From: Taibaiella sp.
GTDB taxonomy: Bacteria > Bacteroidota > Bacteroidia > Chitinophagales > Chitinophagaceae
NCBI GenBank assembly: GCA_019638495.1
Contig: JAHBTQ010000011.1
Span: 1-64,000, forward strand
DNA: 64,000 bases
Direction of reading: 5' to 3'
The notes beneath the pieces are model-generated. The model was not told the DNA's origin. It was given only the letters and a program-made list of their open reading frames with translations, and did no database searches. Shown here piece after piece: positions 20,921 through 29,166 of this stretch. Each line of letters starts with the position of its first letter. Positions within the stretch are counted from its first letter, which is position 1. A program made the position numbers and the translations under genes.

Positions 20921-22942
20921 ATGAGAAAATTTGTCGTTTTGTGTTTGGTGCTTCTTTTGTCCCTTGCTACCCAGGTGCAGGCGGGTATAAAGCGCCACCT
21001 GGTAAGGGGCAATTATTATTACAACCACGGATATTATTTCAAAGCGATCCCGCATCTTGAAAAAGTGGTAGCAGAGTCTGGCAATGTTGCTGTCTATACT
21101 AAGTTGGCAGACTGTTATAACATTACCAATGACAGAGACAAGGCGGCAAAAACCTATGCTCGTGCTGTAGCCATTAGGAACTGTAAAAAGGATGTCTGGC
21201 TCAGGTATGCTAATGTGTTGATGCAGCTGGGGCGTTATGAGGAGGCATCAAAATGGTTGGCGCAGTACAAGGAGGCAGTTAAGAAAACGGACGCACAGGT
21301 AGACAACCTGATAGTTAGTTGCAGCACTGCTGCCGATCTTGCAGGCGAGATACCTTCGGGCATCATCACCTTCCTGCCATTCAATACGGATGGGTCGGAA
21401 TTCGCACCTGTTCGGTGGAAGGATTTTCTCGTTTTTGCTGCAGACAATGGAAAATACCTCGATAAGAAGTTTGATGCATCTACAGGCAATGCCTTCTACG
21501 ACATCTTCTGCATTCGATGCACAGATAGTGGCACCTGTCAGCAGGAGATGCTACCGCTTATGTCCTCGGCCCGCGTATCAATGCCTTACTATGCCGGGCC
21601 GGCTACCTTTTCGCCCGACGGTCTTACGATGTACTATACGCGCACCTCTTACCGGGGGCGTAAAGGAGGGAAACGTCTGAATCCTCGTGCCGATACCACG
21701 GTGACACTGGAGACAATGATAGCCACGTACGATACTCAGCGACACGTATTTGGAGATTTTACTCGCTTTCAGCATAATAACAAACAGTATGCTGTAGCCC
21801 ATGCGTCAGTATCGCCCAATGGCAAGGTCATGGCGCTCGTGTCCGATATGCCGCGTGGCAAGGGCAGATCTGACATCTACTTATGCAAGGCGATGCCCGG
21901 AGGCAAATGGTCAACGCCCGTAAACGCCGGAGATGTTATCAATACGGAGGGTGATGAGTTGTTTCCATCCTGGATGGATGACAGCACGCTGTCTTTTTCG
22001 TCAGATGGTCATCTGGGTTTAGGTGGGCTGGACATGTACACCACCCATTGGGATGCAACTACAGGTGCATTTTCAGCCCTGTTAAATCCTGGTATACCCC
22101 TTAATTCATCCTTTGACGATATCTCACTGGCGCTTCGTAGCAACGAGGACAACACCTGGTTTTCGTCTAACAGGCCGGGAGAAAAGCTGGGCGACAATGT
22201 GTACTTCTACCGCAAGATGGAATTGTACCTGCGTGCGATAGTTGTGGATTCAGCCACCGGACAGCCACTACCGGACGCGTCATTTACCGCCCTTTCAGCT
22301 CATCGTAAAATAAGTGGAGTTACAGAAGGTGGCGGCTCGTATTTTAGGGAGAGACTTTATCCCGGGGACACATACACCATCTCCGCATCTTCTTCAGACT
22401 ATTATCCTTCAAAGACTATGCTTCACGCGTTCTCGTTGAAGCCGGTAGATACGTTTGTAATTACGGTGCCGTTGGCAAAGCGGATCCTCGTAAAAGACAC
22501 AATAGCAATAACAGCGCCGGACCCGGTAGTAGTGCGAAATGAAAATGTGATGGACTCTCCCGGCATCCGTAGTTTTGAGCTCGACAAAACCTATGAGGTT
22601 GGTGATTTTCAGTATAGCTATGGCAAGTATCAGTTAAACCGGTCTCATCAGCGCTTCCTCGATACCATGATGGCGCAGTTGCAGCGGCATCCTACTATGC
22701 GCATAGAGATACAGGCACATACTGATTGTCGGGGCTCCGTGGCATCAAACAAGATTCTTTCAGACAAGCGTGCCCTGTCAGTAGTTAATTATTTTCTGCA
22801 GCACGGTATTGCGAAGGAGCGGGTTGGCTATATAGGTCTGGGTAATACCCGACCCAAAGTGCCATGCCCGGATTGCAACAGCTGCACAGAACAGCAGCAT
22901 ACGCTGAACAGGATACTGGAGTTTAAGGTATTGCAGCTATAG
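20921..22942 (+). CDS. TPR / PD40 propeller / OmpA protein, PorE-like
   Basis: A 673-residue envelope protein. After a signal peptide (cleavage near VQA) come TPR-like helices (~25-130: YKAIPHLEKV, ADCYNITNDRDKAAKTYARAV), a WD40/PD40-type propeller (~150-440, with SPDGLTMYYTR, SPNGKVMALVSD, DSTLSFSSDGHLGLGGLDMY), a carboxypeptidase-regulatory-like domain (~445-520: VVDSATGQPLPDA), and a C-terminal OmpA peptidoglycan-binding domain (~570-673: IEIQAHTDCRGS, LSDKRALSVVNYF). This is the domain order of PorE, which links PorP to peptidoglycan. The family is established; the role with this particular adhesin is inferred from adjacency. Confidence 0.9.
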   Translation: MRKFVVLCLVLLLSLATQVQAGIKRHLVRGNYYYNHGYYFKAIPHLEKVVAESGNVAVYTKLADCYNITNDRDKAAKTYARAVAIRNCKKDVWLRYANVLMQLGRYEEASKWLAQYKEAVKKTDAQVDNLIVSCSTAADLAGEIPSGIITFLPFNTDGSEFAPVRWKDFLVFAADNGKYLDKKFDASTGNAFYDIFCIRCTDSGTCQQEMLPLMSSARVSMPYYAGPATFSPDGLTMYYTRTSYRGRKGGKRLNPRADTTVTLETMIATYDTQRHVFGDFTRFQHNNKQYAVAHASVSPNGKVMALVSDMPRGKGRSDIYLCKAMPGGKWSTPVNAGDVINTEGDELFPSWMDDSTLSFSSDGHLGLGGLDMYTTHWDATTGAFSALLNPGIPLNSSFDDISLALRSNEDNTWFSSNRPGEKLGDNVYFYRKMELYLRAIVVDSATGQPLPDASFTALSAHRKISGVTEGGGSYFRERLYPGDTYTISASSSDYYPSKTMLHAFSLKPVDTFVITVPLAKRILVKDTIAITAPDPVVVRNENVMDSPGIRSFELDKTYEVGDFQYSYGKYQLNRSHQRFLDTMMAQLQRHPTMRIEIQAHTDCRGSVASNKILSDKRALSVVNYFLQHGIAKERVGYIGLGNTRPKVPCPDCNSCTEQQHTLNRILEFKVLQL

Positions 22943-23049
22943 TGGAATCAGATACGATCCCGGTCACGCCGCTTGGCTACAATCTGCAACTTACGATCCT
23001 AACTACAGATTACGACTCACGGCCGTGCCGGCAGGTCACGACTTACGAC

Positions 23050-23733
23050 TCAATTCAGCCACATACCTTCATAACGGTGAGGCTGCTCTATTGTCTTGTA
23101 AATTCTGCCACGCCAGTACATGTCGCCAAAGCCTTTCGGTGCACGGAAATGAAAATCAAATCCTGCCTTGAGTATTCCGCGCTTTAGCAGTGCGCTATCA
23201 ATGGTCATTTCTCCCCGTGTGCAGTAGTAGCGTTTTCTCGGCTTGTCGCGGGTGGCACGTATGCTGTTCTCAATAATAGTGGCATAACACTTGTCTCCTT
23301 TTATGCGCAGGCGCAGACTGCAATGCGTTGCCGGATTACAATAAGTATCTGCAGCAATAGTGTCGTGCCGTTTGTGAGCCGTAATGTAGTCTGCCCCGGC
23401 CCATTCGTGGCAGTGCGCTTCGCTTGCCAGGGTGTGGTATAGGTGTGTAGTATCTACCAGGCGGTAATAGGCGGCAATTGAATCCGGGATAATGCGTCCG
23501 TCAGCATTGAGCATCTTTTCTGTATGAGGTGGGCAAAATCCGTCGCACCTCACCTGACCATCCGCCATCTTAGAAACCCCCGGCTGGTAGCTCCACTTAT
23601 TCCGGAACGAGAAGTCGCCTGAAACAGTGTCTGTCCACAAAACCCTGACTGCTCTGGGGTGGGTCAGCGGCACCTGTGCGCGCAATAGTTGGGGGAGAAA
23701 GATTGTAAACAGCAGAAGTAAAATACGGGGCAT
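23050..23733 (-). CDS. Secreted protein of unknown function
   Basis: I do not recognise the family. 227 residues: a signal peptide (MPRILLLLFTIFLPQLLRAQ) and then a soluble, cysteine-containing region (CDGFCPPHTEK, HCHEWAGADY, CNPATHCSLRL) with many His, Arg and Lys. The C-terminus RAPKGFGDMYWRGRIY may be a short strand pair. The frame opens earlier, at 23769, but an exact -7 box at 23751-23758 lies inside that extension and the signal peptide starts at 23733, so the shorter form is chosen. Not in an evident operon. Confidence 0.65.
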   Translation of the reverse strand: MPRILLLLFTIFLPQLLRAQVPLTHPRAVRVLWTDTVSGDFSFRNKWSYQPGVSKMADGQVRCDGFCPPHTEKMLNADGRIIPDSIAAYYRLVDTTHLYHTLASEAHCHEWAGADYITAHKRHDTIAADTYCNPATHCSLRLRIKGDKCYATIIENSIRATRDKPRKRYYCTRGEMTIDSALLKRGILKAGFDFHFRAPKGFGDMYWRGRIYKTIEQPHRYEGMWLN

Positions 23734-23750
23734 GCAACAAAAATGGCGCT

Positions 23751-23758
23751 CAAAGATA
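23751..23758 (-). promoter_or_regulatory. Bacteroidota -7 box for the secreted unknown at 23733
   Basis: Read on the minus strand, TATCTTTG matches TAnnTTTG exactly, 17 bases before the ATG at 23733. Confidence 0.5.
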
Positions 23759-23801
23759 CAGCCCTGCAACGACCTATTTTTTCAAGCGTCTGTTAATGAA
23801 G

Positions 23802-23832
23802 GAAGGCACAGATCAGATTGACCTGTGCCTTC
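23802..23832 (-). terminator. Hairpin downstream of glmS
   Basis: A 10-bp perfect stem (gaaggcacag / ctgtgccttc) with an 11-nt loop lies 25 bases past the glmS stop. No strong T run follows, so termination is probable but not certain. Confidence 0.5.
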
Positions 23833-23856
23833 ATTATGAAATTTATGTGACTCCTT

Positions 23857-25695
23857 TTATTCTACGGTTACCGATTTGGCCAGGTTGCGTGGCTGGTCTA
23901 CGTTACATCCGCGCATGATGGCGATGTGGTAAGCCAGCAATTGAAGGGGAACAATAGTAATGAGTGGTGATAGAATTTCTTCTGTCTCCGGCACCTCTAT
24001 AAGGTGGTCTGCGAGCTCCCGGATGTGTGTATCACCTTTATTTACGACTGCTATGATCTTCCCCTTACGCGCCTTTACCTCCTGCACGTTAGAGACGATC
24101 TTTTCGTAGGCGCTTTTATTTGTAGCCAGGAACACAACAGGCATGTTCTCGTCTATAAGTGCTATTGGCCCGTGCTTCATTTCTGCAGCGGGGTAGCCTT
24201 CAGCGTGTATGTAAGAAATTTCCTTCAACTTCAATGCTCCCTCAAGCGCTACAGGGAAGTTATAGCCACGGCCCAGGTAAAGGAAGTTAGATGCGTCTTT
24301 ATATATGGACGCAATCTCTTTTATCTGCGCATCAAGTTGCAGGGTTTCTTCGATCTTCTTAGGAATGTTTTCCAGCTCGTACAGTATCTCGCGCATACGC
24401 GATGTAGCTATCGTGCCGCGATGCTCTGCCATTTGCAGGGCCATCAGCGTTATCAATGATACCTGCGTTGAGAATGCCTTTGTTGACGCTACGCCTATTT
24501 CCGGTCCGGCGTGCGTGTAGCTGCCTGCGTGCGAAGTGCGTGCTATGGAAGAGCCGATAACATTGCAAATGCCATAGATCAGCGCCTGGCGTTCCTTTGC
24601 CAGGTTGATGGCAGCAAGTGTATCCGCAGTTTCTCCAGATTGTGAGATGGCAATAACAACATCGTGCTCCGTGATGATTGGGTTGCGATAGCGGAACTCG
24701 GATGCATACTCCACTTCTACCGGCACGCGCGCCAGGTCTTCTATCATATACTCGCCTATAAGGCCGCTATGCCACGATGTGCCACAGGCTGTAATGAGAA
24801 AGCGATCTGCCCTTGATATGCGGTTGCTGTACTCGTTGAAACCACCCAGTTTTATCCATCCCTGGCTTGCGTTCATGCGTCCGCGCAGTGAATCCTCAAT
24901 GGCGCGTGGTTGCTCATAAATTTCCTTCAGCATGAAGTGTTCAAATCCACCTTTCTCAATGGTCTCAATCGAAAACTCCAGTTTCTTTATCTCCGGCGAT
25001 TTCTCAACGTTGCCCAGCGTGCGTATCTGGTAACTTCCATCGCGGTTTATGATGGCATATTCCTGCTCGTCCAGGTACACAACGTTCTTGGTGTACTCTA
25101 TTATGGGTGATGCATCAGAAGCTACAAAAAACTCGTCGTCACCAATGCCTATTACCAGCGGGCTGCCCTTGCGTGCAGCCAGGAGTTGGTCCGGGTTTTT
25201 CTTGTTCAGGACTACTATAGCATATGCACCCACCACCTGGTTCAGCGCAATGCGAACTGCATTATCAAGAGATGTGTTTTCCTGCTTTTGCACTTCCTCT
25301 ATCAGGTTCACCAGTACTTCGGTGTCCGTGTCTGAGTGGAAAGTATAGCCGCGCTTTGTAAGCTCCTCTTTTATGGCCGCATAGTTCTCAATGATGCCAT
25401 TGTGTATCACAGCAAGGTTGCCCGACTGCGAAAGGTGTGGGTGCGCGTTACGGTCGTTAGGTTCGCCATGTGTGGCCCAGCGCGTGTGGCCAATACCAAT
25501 ACTGGCATGGGTCCTGGCGCCGTCTACTATTGTTTCCAGGTCCGACACTTTACCGGCTTTCTTAAAAACCGTCATGTCACCGTTCAGCAGGGCCACGCCT
25601 GCACTATCATAACCCCGATATTCGAGGCGCTTTAGCCCCTTGATAATGATTGGAAAAGCCTCTTTTCGGCCAATGTAACCTACAATGCCACACAT
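23857..25695 (-). CDS. glmS: Glutamine-fructose-6-phosphate aminotransferase (isomerizing)
   Basis: Makes glucosamine-6-phosphate from fructose-6-phosphate and glutamine, the entry step to UDP-GlcNAc for peptidoglycan and LPS. 612 residues, full length. The N-terminal glutaminase domain starts MCGIVGYIGR with catalytic Cys2, followed by HTRWATHG and the HNGIIENY loop. Two SIS isomerase domains follow (CGTSWHSG, ISQSGETADT, and GRGYNFPVALEGALKLKEISYIHAEGYPAAEMKHGP). The C-terminus ends LAKSVTVE as in the family. Third gene of the run GT5 synthase, DUF4270, glmS (30-base gap upstream). No glmS ribozyme was seen. Confidence 0.97.
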   Translation of the reverse strand: MCGIVGYIGRKEAFPIIIKGLKRLEYRGYDSAGVALLNGDMTVFKKAGKVSDLETIVDGARTHASIGIGHTRWATHGEPNDRNAHPHLSQSGNLAVIHNGIIENYAAIKEELTKRGYTFHSDTDTEVLVNLIEEVQKQENTSLDNAVRIALNQVVGAYAIVVLNKKNPDQLLAARKGSPLVIGIGDDEFFVASDASPIIEYTKNVVYLDEQEYAIINRDGSYQIRTLGNVEKSPEIKKLEFSIETIEKGGFEHFMLKEIYEQPRAIEDSLRGRMNASQGWIKLGGFNEYSNRISRADRFLITACGTSWHSGLIGEYMIEDLARVPVEVEYASEFRYRNPIITEHDVVIAISQSGETADTLAAINLAKERQALIYGICNVIGSSIARTSHAGSYTHAGPEIGVASTKAFSTQVSLITLMALQMAEHRGTIATSRMREILYELENIPKKIEETLQLDAQIKEIASIYKDASNFLYLGRGYNFPVALEGALKLKEISYIHAEGYPAAEMKHGPIALIDENMPVVFLATNKSAYEKIVSNVQEVKARKGKIIAVVNKGDTHIRELADHLIEVPETEEILSPLITIVPLQLLAYHIAIMRGCNVDQPRNLAKSVTVE

Positions 25696-25725
25696 AAGAT
25701 CATGGTTTCTTTATAGAATAGAGCA

Positions 25726-27147
25726 CTAATTGAGCGTTGAATATACGACAATTAATCGGGCCTTATATAGCGGGTTAGGGTGGTTGCCTCCCGCCAGCAC
25801 AGCCCTGAAAGCCCCTACCAGGTCCTGTGTGCCATTCAGGCGCAGGTGCAGGGTATCATTGTTTTCAGCACGGCAGCGCATGATTTCGCGGGGTAGACCT
25901 ATCGTAAAAGCATAAACTTTGTTACCATCGCGGGTGATCTCGTTTAGCTGACCATTCAGCATTTTTAATGGGCTTGTACTCGTTAGCGGGTACCTGTCTG
26001 CCACTTCATACACGCCACCGGCCGATGTGCCGGAAGGGTAGGTGCCATTGCTCACCACCTTAGGGTAAATACGGGTTAGTGCGCCATACTTATTATCGTG
26101 TTGCGGCAGCAGTGAGAGCTGCAGCGTTGCTTTATTGATCACACCGCTTGGTAAGCTTCTTAACCCTGGGATAACCACGTCTATACAGGGGCCGGGCTGG
26201 TTCTGAATGCCAATGAGGCTATCGTTCGCGTCTGTAGACGTCAACAGCGCATTTATCGGGGCGGTAGCATAGCTACGGCTCACCTTGTTGAAGTAGCCAC
26301 AGCTTTCGCCATTGAAGTAGTAGTGTTGCACAGCTGTGTCGCTGGTGCTGCCGTTTGCGTGGTAGTAAACGACTATGCCCGCTGTTGTATATGGTGTCTT
26401 TCCGTCCAGCTGGAAGAATGGATAAGCGTGAGAGGGCGAAGCGCCGTCTGCAACCTTTACTACCAGCCCCCTCAGTACATTCTTGAACTCAGCATACGGA
26501 TTGTCAGGGTTGGCCTGGGCAGCCTGCAGGGCCGGTGTCAGCTTGCTCAGCAGCACAGGCAGGTTCAGGGGAATGCGCAGCGCCGGCGCATAGTTCTTGT
26601 CCTTCACCTTTACCGAGTCTTCCAGGTGATACACGTTTACAGTATATGGATCTGAGAGGGGATTCCCGGTCTCTACATTTTTGTTTTCATATGAGTAATA
26701 GAGCGTATTAGCTGCCAGTTGCTCGCCCATAAAGAACGCCTGGTAGGTCTGGGTGGCGTTTTGGTCCGTTGTGTCGCCATAGGTAAACCCGCTATAGGGC
26801 AGTATCAGCGCGGCAGAATCTATTGTTGTGTTGTCGAATACGGCATTGGTAGGCTGGTCCGGAATTACCTGGAAGTAGGTTGCGCCATTCATTGTGCCGA
26901 AGAAATCGTCGTCTATGCTGCCCGCGCCCGTATAAACGGAGTAGCCACTTATGAACAGGCCGGAAACGCCGGTATCATCATAGTAGGTGTGTGTTATGCA
27001 GCTCAACTCTGTGCTGTAAATGCCCAGGGTAGAATCATTAGGGGCTATAGCTGCATTTATTACCGAATTTTCACGGCAACCATATAGTGATGACACCAAT
27101 ACAATAGCTGCAAGCAGCAGTACAGGCCAACTGAAACGATGCTTCAA
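25726..27147 (-). CDS. DUF4270 family lipoprotein
   Basis: A 473-residue exported lipoprotein typical of Bacteroidota. The signal peptide ends in a lipobox (SSLYGC, Cys24). The body has the DUF4270 features: an early SSVYTG/DDFFGTMNGATYFQ region, an alternating beta pattern with SAALILPYSG, a GIVVYYHANG strand, and a C-terminal ALTRIYPKV...LNGQLNEITRDGNKVYAFTIGLPREIMR part. Function unknown. The start is TTG (27147); an in-frame stop lies five codons upstream and no ATG would keep the signal peptide. It sits between the small GT5 synthase (40-base gap) and glmS. Confidence 0.85.
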   Translation of the reverse strand: MKHRFSWPVLLLAAIVLVSSLYGCRENSVINAAIAPNDSTLGIYSTELSCITHTYYDDTGVSGLFISGYSVYTGAGSIDDDFFGTMNGATYFQVIPDQPTNAVFDNTTIDSAALILPYSGFTYGDTTDQNATQTYQAFFMGEQLAANTLYYSYENKNVETGNPLSDPYTVNVYHLEDSVKVKDKNYAPALRIPLNLPVLLSKLTPALQAAQANPDNPYAEFKNVLRGLVVKVADGASPSHAYPFFQLDGKTPYTTAGIVVYYHANGSTSDTAVQHYYFNGESCGYFNKVSRSYATAPINALLTSTDANDSLIGIQNQPGPCIDVVIPGLRSLPSGVINKATLQLSLLPQHDNKYGALTRIYPKVVSNGTYPSGTSAGGVYEVADRYPLTSTSPLKMLNGQLNEITRDGNKVYAFTIGLPREIMRCRAENNDTLHLRLNGTQDLVGAFRAVLAGGNHPNPLYKARLIVVYSTLN

Positions 27148-27187
27148 ATCAGAAAGAATTTATTCGGCTAAGGTGCTAAAATAAAGG

Positions 27188-28015
27188 CTAAGACTCTGTT
27201 AAGCTTTTATACAGATCCAGTAGAGAGGTTACGTCCTCCTTCCAATCCTGTTCATACTTCACAATCTTCTTGTACCTGCTTGGCTTCAGCTCGTCGGTCA
27301 CTTTCTTATCCAGCTTCTCAGAACCCATTATTACCACGTCTGCACTCTTACCGCCACCTATTGTCAGTGCCAGGTTTGAGCCTTCTTTAAATGGTTCCAG
27401 GTCCTTTTCTTTGATGTCGCCGCTTATTAGCGCCTTCTTCGCAAAATTTGGATTGAGCTTTTCCTTAAACTGGTTTGCCTGCGCTGTATAGATCACCTTT
27501 GAATAGCCAAATACCGGCTCCTTCTTATAGGCTGTTTTCAGGTACAGCGGCACCAGCGATGTCATCCAGCCGTGGCAGTGAATAACGTGCGGAGGCCAGC
27601 CAAACTTCTTAACGGTTTCCAATGCGCTCTTGCAGAAAAATATCATGCGTTCTGCATTGTCTTCGAAGAAGTTATCCTGGTCGTCGCGAAAAACCGCCTT
27701 ACGCTTAAAATAGTCTTCGTTGTCCATGAAGTAGACCTGGAGACGTGCGTTGGGCAGGGATGCTACCTTGATGATCAGCGGATAGTCGTCCTTGTCTATG
27801 ATCACGTTGATTCCCGACAGGCGCACTACTTCGTGCAGCCTGTGGCGGCGCTCATTAATGAGTCCGAAACGAGGCATAATGACACGAATTTCCAGACCCG
27901 AATCAAATGTTTTAATAGCCAGCTTGTTGAGAATCTGGGCAAAGTCGGTGAACTCAGTATAAGGGGAAAGTTCGTTAGCGATTATTAAAACACGTTTCTT
28001 TGTGTCTGCAGACAT
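27188..28015 (-). CDS. Small glycogen/starch synthase-like protein (GT5 N-terminal domain only)
   Basis: 275 residues that match the N-terminal Rossmann domain of the GT5 glycogen/starch synthases: KRVLIIANELSPYTEF, VIMPRFGLINERRHRLHEV, DDQDNFFEDNAERMIFFCKSAL, and PHVIHCHGWMTSLVPLYLK. The GT-B C-terminal domain with the sugar-nucleotide-binding part is absent (a full GlgA has about 480 residues), so catalysis is doubtful. The ATG at 28015 is preferred over the TTG at 28024. The gene is divergent from panC and heads the DUF4270-glmS run. The role is unknown; glucan synthase activity should not be assumed. Confidence 0.8.
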   Translation of the reverse strand: MSADTKKRVLIIANELSPYTEFTDFAQILNKLAIKTFDSGLEIRVIMPRFGLINERRHRLHEVVRLSGINVIIDKDDYPLIIKVASLPNARLQVYFMDNEDYFKRKAVFRDDQDNFFEDNAERMIFFCKSALETVKKFGWPPHVIHCHGWMTSLVPLYLKTAYKKEPVFGYSKVIYTAQANQFKEKLNPNFAKKALISGDIKEKDLEPFKEGSNLALTIGGGKSADVVIMGSEKLDKKVTDELKPSRYKKIVKYEQDWKEDVTSLLDLYKSLTES

Positions 28016-28056
28016 GCTCAGCAATTAATAGTTCAATAAATAAATAAAATAGTCTG

Positions 28057-28083
28057 CAAAATTACGAAAATATTGAATTCCAA
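28057..28083 (-). promoter_or_regulatory. Promoter of the GT5-DUF4270-glmS run
   Basis: On the minus strand, TTG (28083-28081), a 16-base spacer and TAATTTTG (28064-28057, an exact TAnnTTTG match) sit 41 bases ahead of the ATG at 28015, in the panC divergent gap. Confidence 0.6.
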
Positions 28084-28119
28084 CCGTAATTTGCGGCTGG
28101 CAGGGGTAAAAATAGTTCT

Positions 28120-28965
28120 ATGGTTGTCTTCAGGAAGAGCGCAGAGTTATCAGATTACTTACATATAAAACGGTCAGAAGGTAACAGTATAGGCTTTGTT
28201 CCTACCATGGGTGCATTGCACAAAGGACACATTTCCCTGGTGGAAGCCAGCAAAAAAAGAGGCCTTATTACCGTCTGCAGCATCTTTGTAAATCCTACCC
28301 AGTTCAACGACAAATCAGACCTGGCAAAATACCCCGTAACTACCGAAGCCGATCTTGAGTTGCTGCTCGGAGCCGGCTGTGATGTAGTGTTCCTCCCCGA
28401 CGAAAAGGAGGTATATCCACAAGGAGCTGAAAATACCCCGGTTTACGACTTTGGTTCCCTGGAGGCGGTGCTGGAAGGCGCTATGCGTCCGGGTCATTTC
28501 AGGGGCGTAGGCCAGGTGGTGGGCCGATTGCTGGAGATAGTGCAGCCCCAGGCCCTCTTTTTGGGGCGCAAAGATTACCAGCAGTGCCTGGTCATTGCCG
28601 ATCTCGTGAAGCAGATGCACCTTGCTACCGAGGTGGTGCGTTGCGATACCCGCCGCGAGCCGGACGGGCTGGCCATGAGCTCCCGCAATCGCCGGCTCAC
28701 AGAGCCGCAGCGCACAGTGGCAGGTCTCATTTATCAGTGCCTCGTCTCTATTCAGTCTAAAAATGGCGCCACACCCTTTGCCATCGTGCAAAAAGAATGT
28801 GACGATATCTTAAGAAAAAAGGGCTTCGAGCCGGAATATATTGCCCTGGCCAACGCCGATACCCTTAGCCCATTGGCCAACTATGACGCGGCCCAACCTA
28901 TGGTTGCCCTCATAGCCGCCCGCATTGGCGATACGCGACTTATCGATAATATTGCAGTTGTTTAG
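28120..28965 (+). CDS. panC: Pantothenate synthetase
   Basis: Joins pantoate and beta-alanine with ATP to give pantothenate, the precursor of coenzyme A; cytoplasmic. 281 residues, normal for the family. Seen: the HIGH-type motif PTMGALHKGH, FVNPTQFN, MRPGHFRGVGQVV, GRKDYQQ, and the SSRNRRL (KMSKS-equivalent) loop. ATG at 28120. Divergent from the small GT5 synthase gene. No panB or panD in the window. Confidence 0.97.
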   Translation: MVVFRKSAELSDYLHIKRSEGNSIGFVPTMGALHKGHISLVEASKKRGLITVCSIFVNPTQFNDKSDLAKYPVTTEADLELLLGAGCDVVFLPDEKEVYPQGAENTPVYDFGSLEAVLEGAMRPGHFRGVGQVVGRLLEIVQPQALFLGRKDYQQCLVIADLVKQMHLATEVVRCDTRREPDGLAMSSRNRRLTEPQRTVAGLIYQCLVSIQSKNGATPFAIVQKECDDILRKKGFEPEYIALANADTLSPLANYDAAQPMVALIAARIGDTRLIDNIAVV

Positions 28966-28972
28966 GAATTGG

Positions 28973-28990
28973 TCCCGATAGCTATCGGGA
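28973..28990. repeat. 18-bp perfect palindrome after panC
   Basis: tcccgatagctatcggga reads the same on both strands, starting 8 bases past the panC stop. It could act as a short hairpin end or be a REP-type dispersed palindrome. Confidence 0.6.
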
Positions 28991-29000
28991 GGGAATTAGG

Positions 29001-29052
29001 AATTTGGATTGGGGAATTTGGATTTTGGAATTTGGAATTTGGAATTTGGATT
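29001..29052 (+). repeat. Short tandem repeat, unit ggaattt
   Basis: Several runs of ggaattt/ggattt with a 7-base period between panC and moaA, including three adjacent copies at 29028-29049. No gene overlaps it. Confidence 0.6.
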
Positions 29053-29105
29053 TTGATTCCTACAGCTATCAGACGCGAATTTTAACACAGCGCTCGTCTT
29101 TCTAC

Positions 29106-29155
29106 TTTCTACTTTTGACTTACGACTTTTGTCTTTCTACTTTTGACTTACGACT
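29106..29155 (+). repeat. Two 22-bp direct repeats carrying the moaA promoter
   Basis: Identical 22-mers at 29106-29127 and 29134-29155 (28-base period) each hold TACTTTTG, an exact TAnnTTTG box (29110-29117 and 29138-29145). The TTTTG of the first copy is placed 20 bases before the second box, so the duplication supplies both the -33 and the -7 parts of one promoter. Confidence 0.6.
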
Positions 29156-29166
29156 ATCTACTCAGA

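Noticed and set aside
22942..23187. 81-codon plus-strand frame starting inside the end of the OmpA-type gene
   Set aside because: Overlaps the end of the minus-strand secreted protein gene, starts with GTG inside the previous stop region, and has no recognisable sequence.
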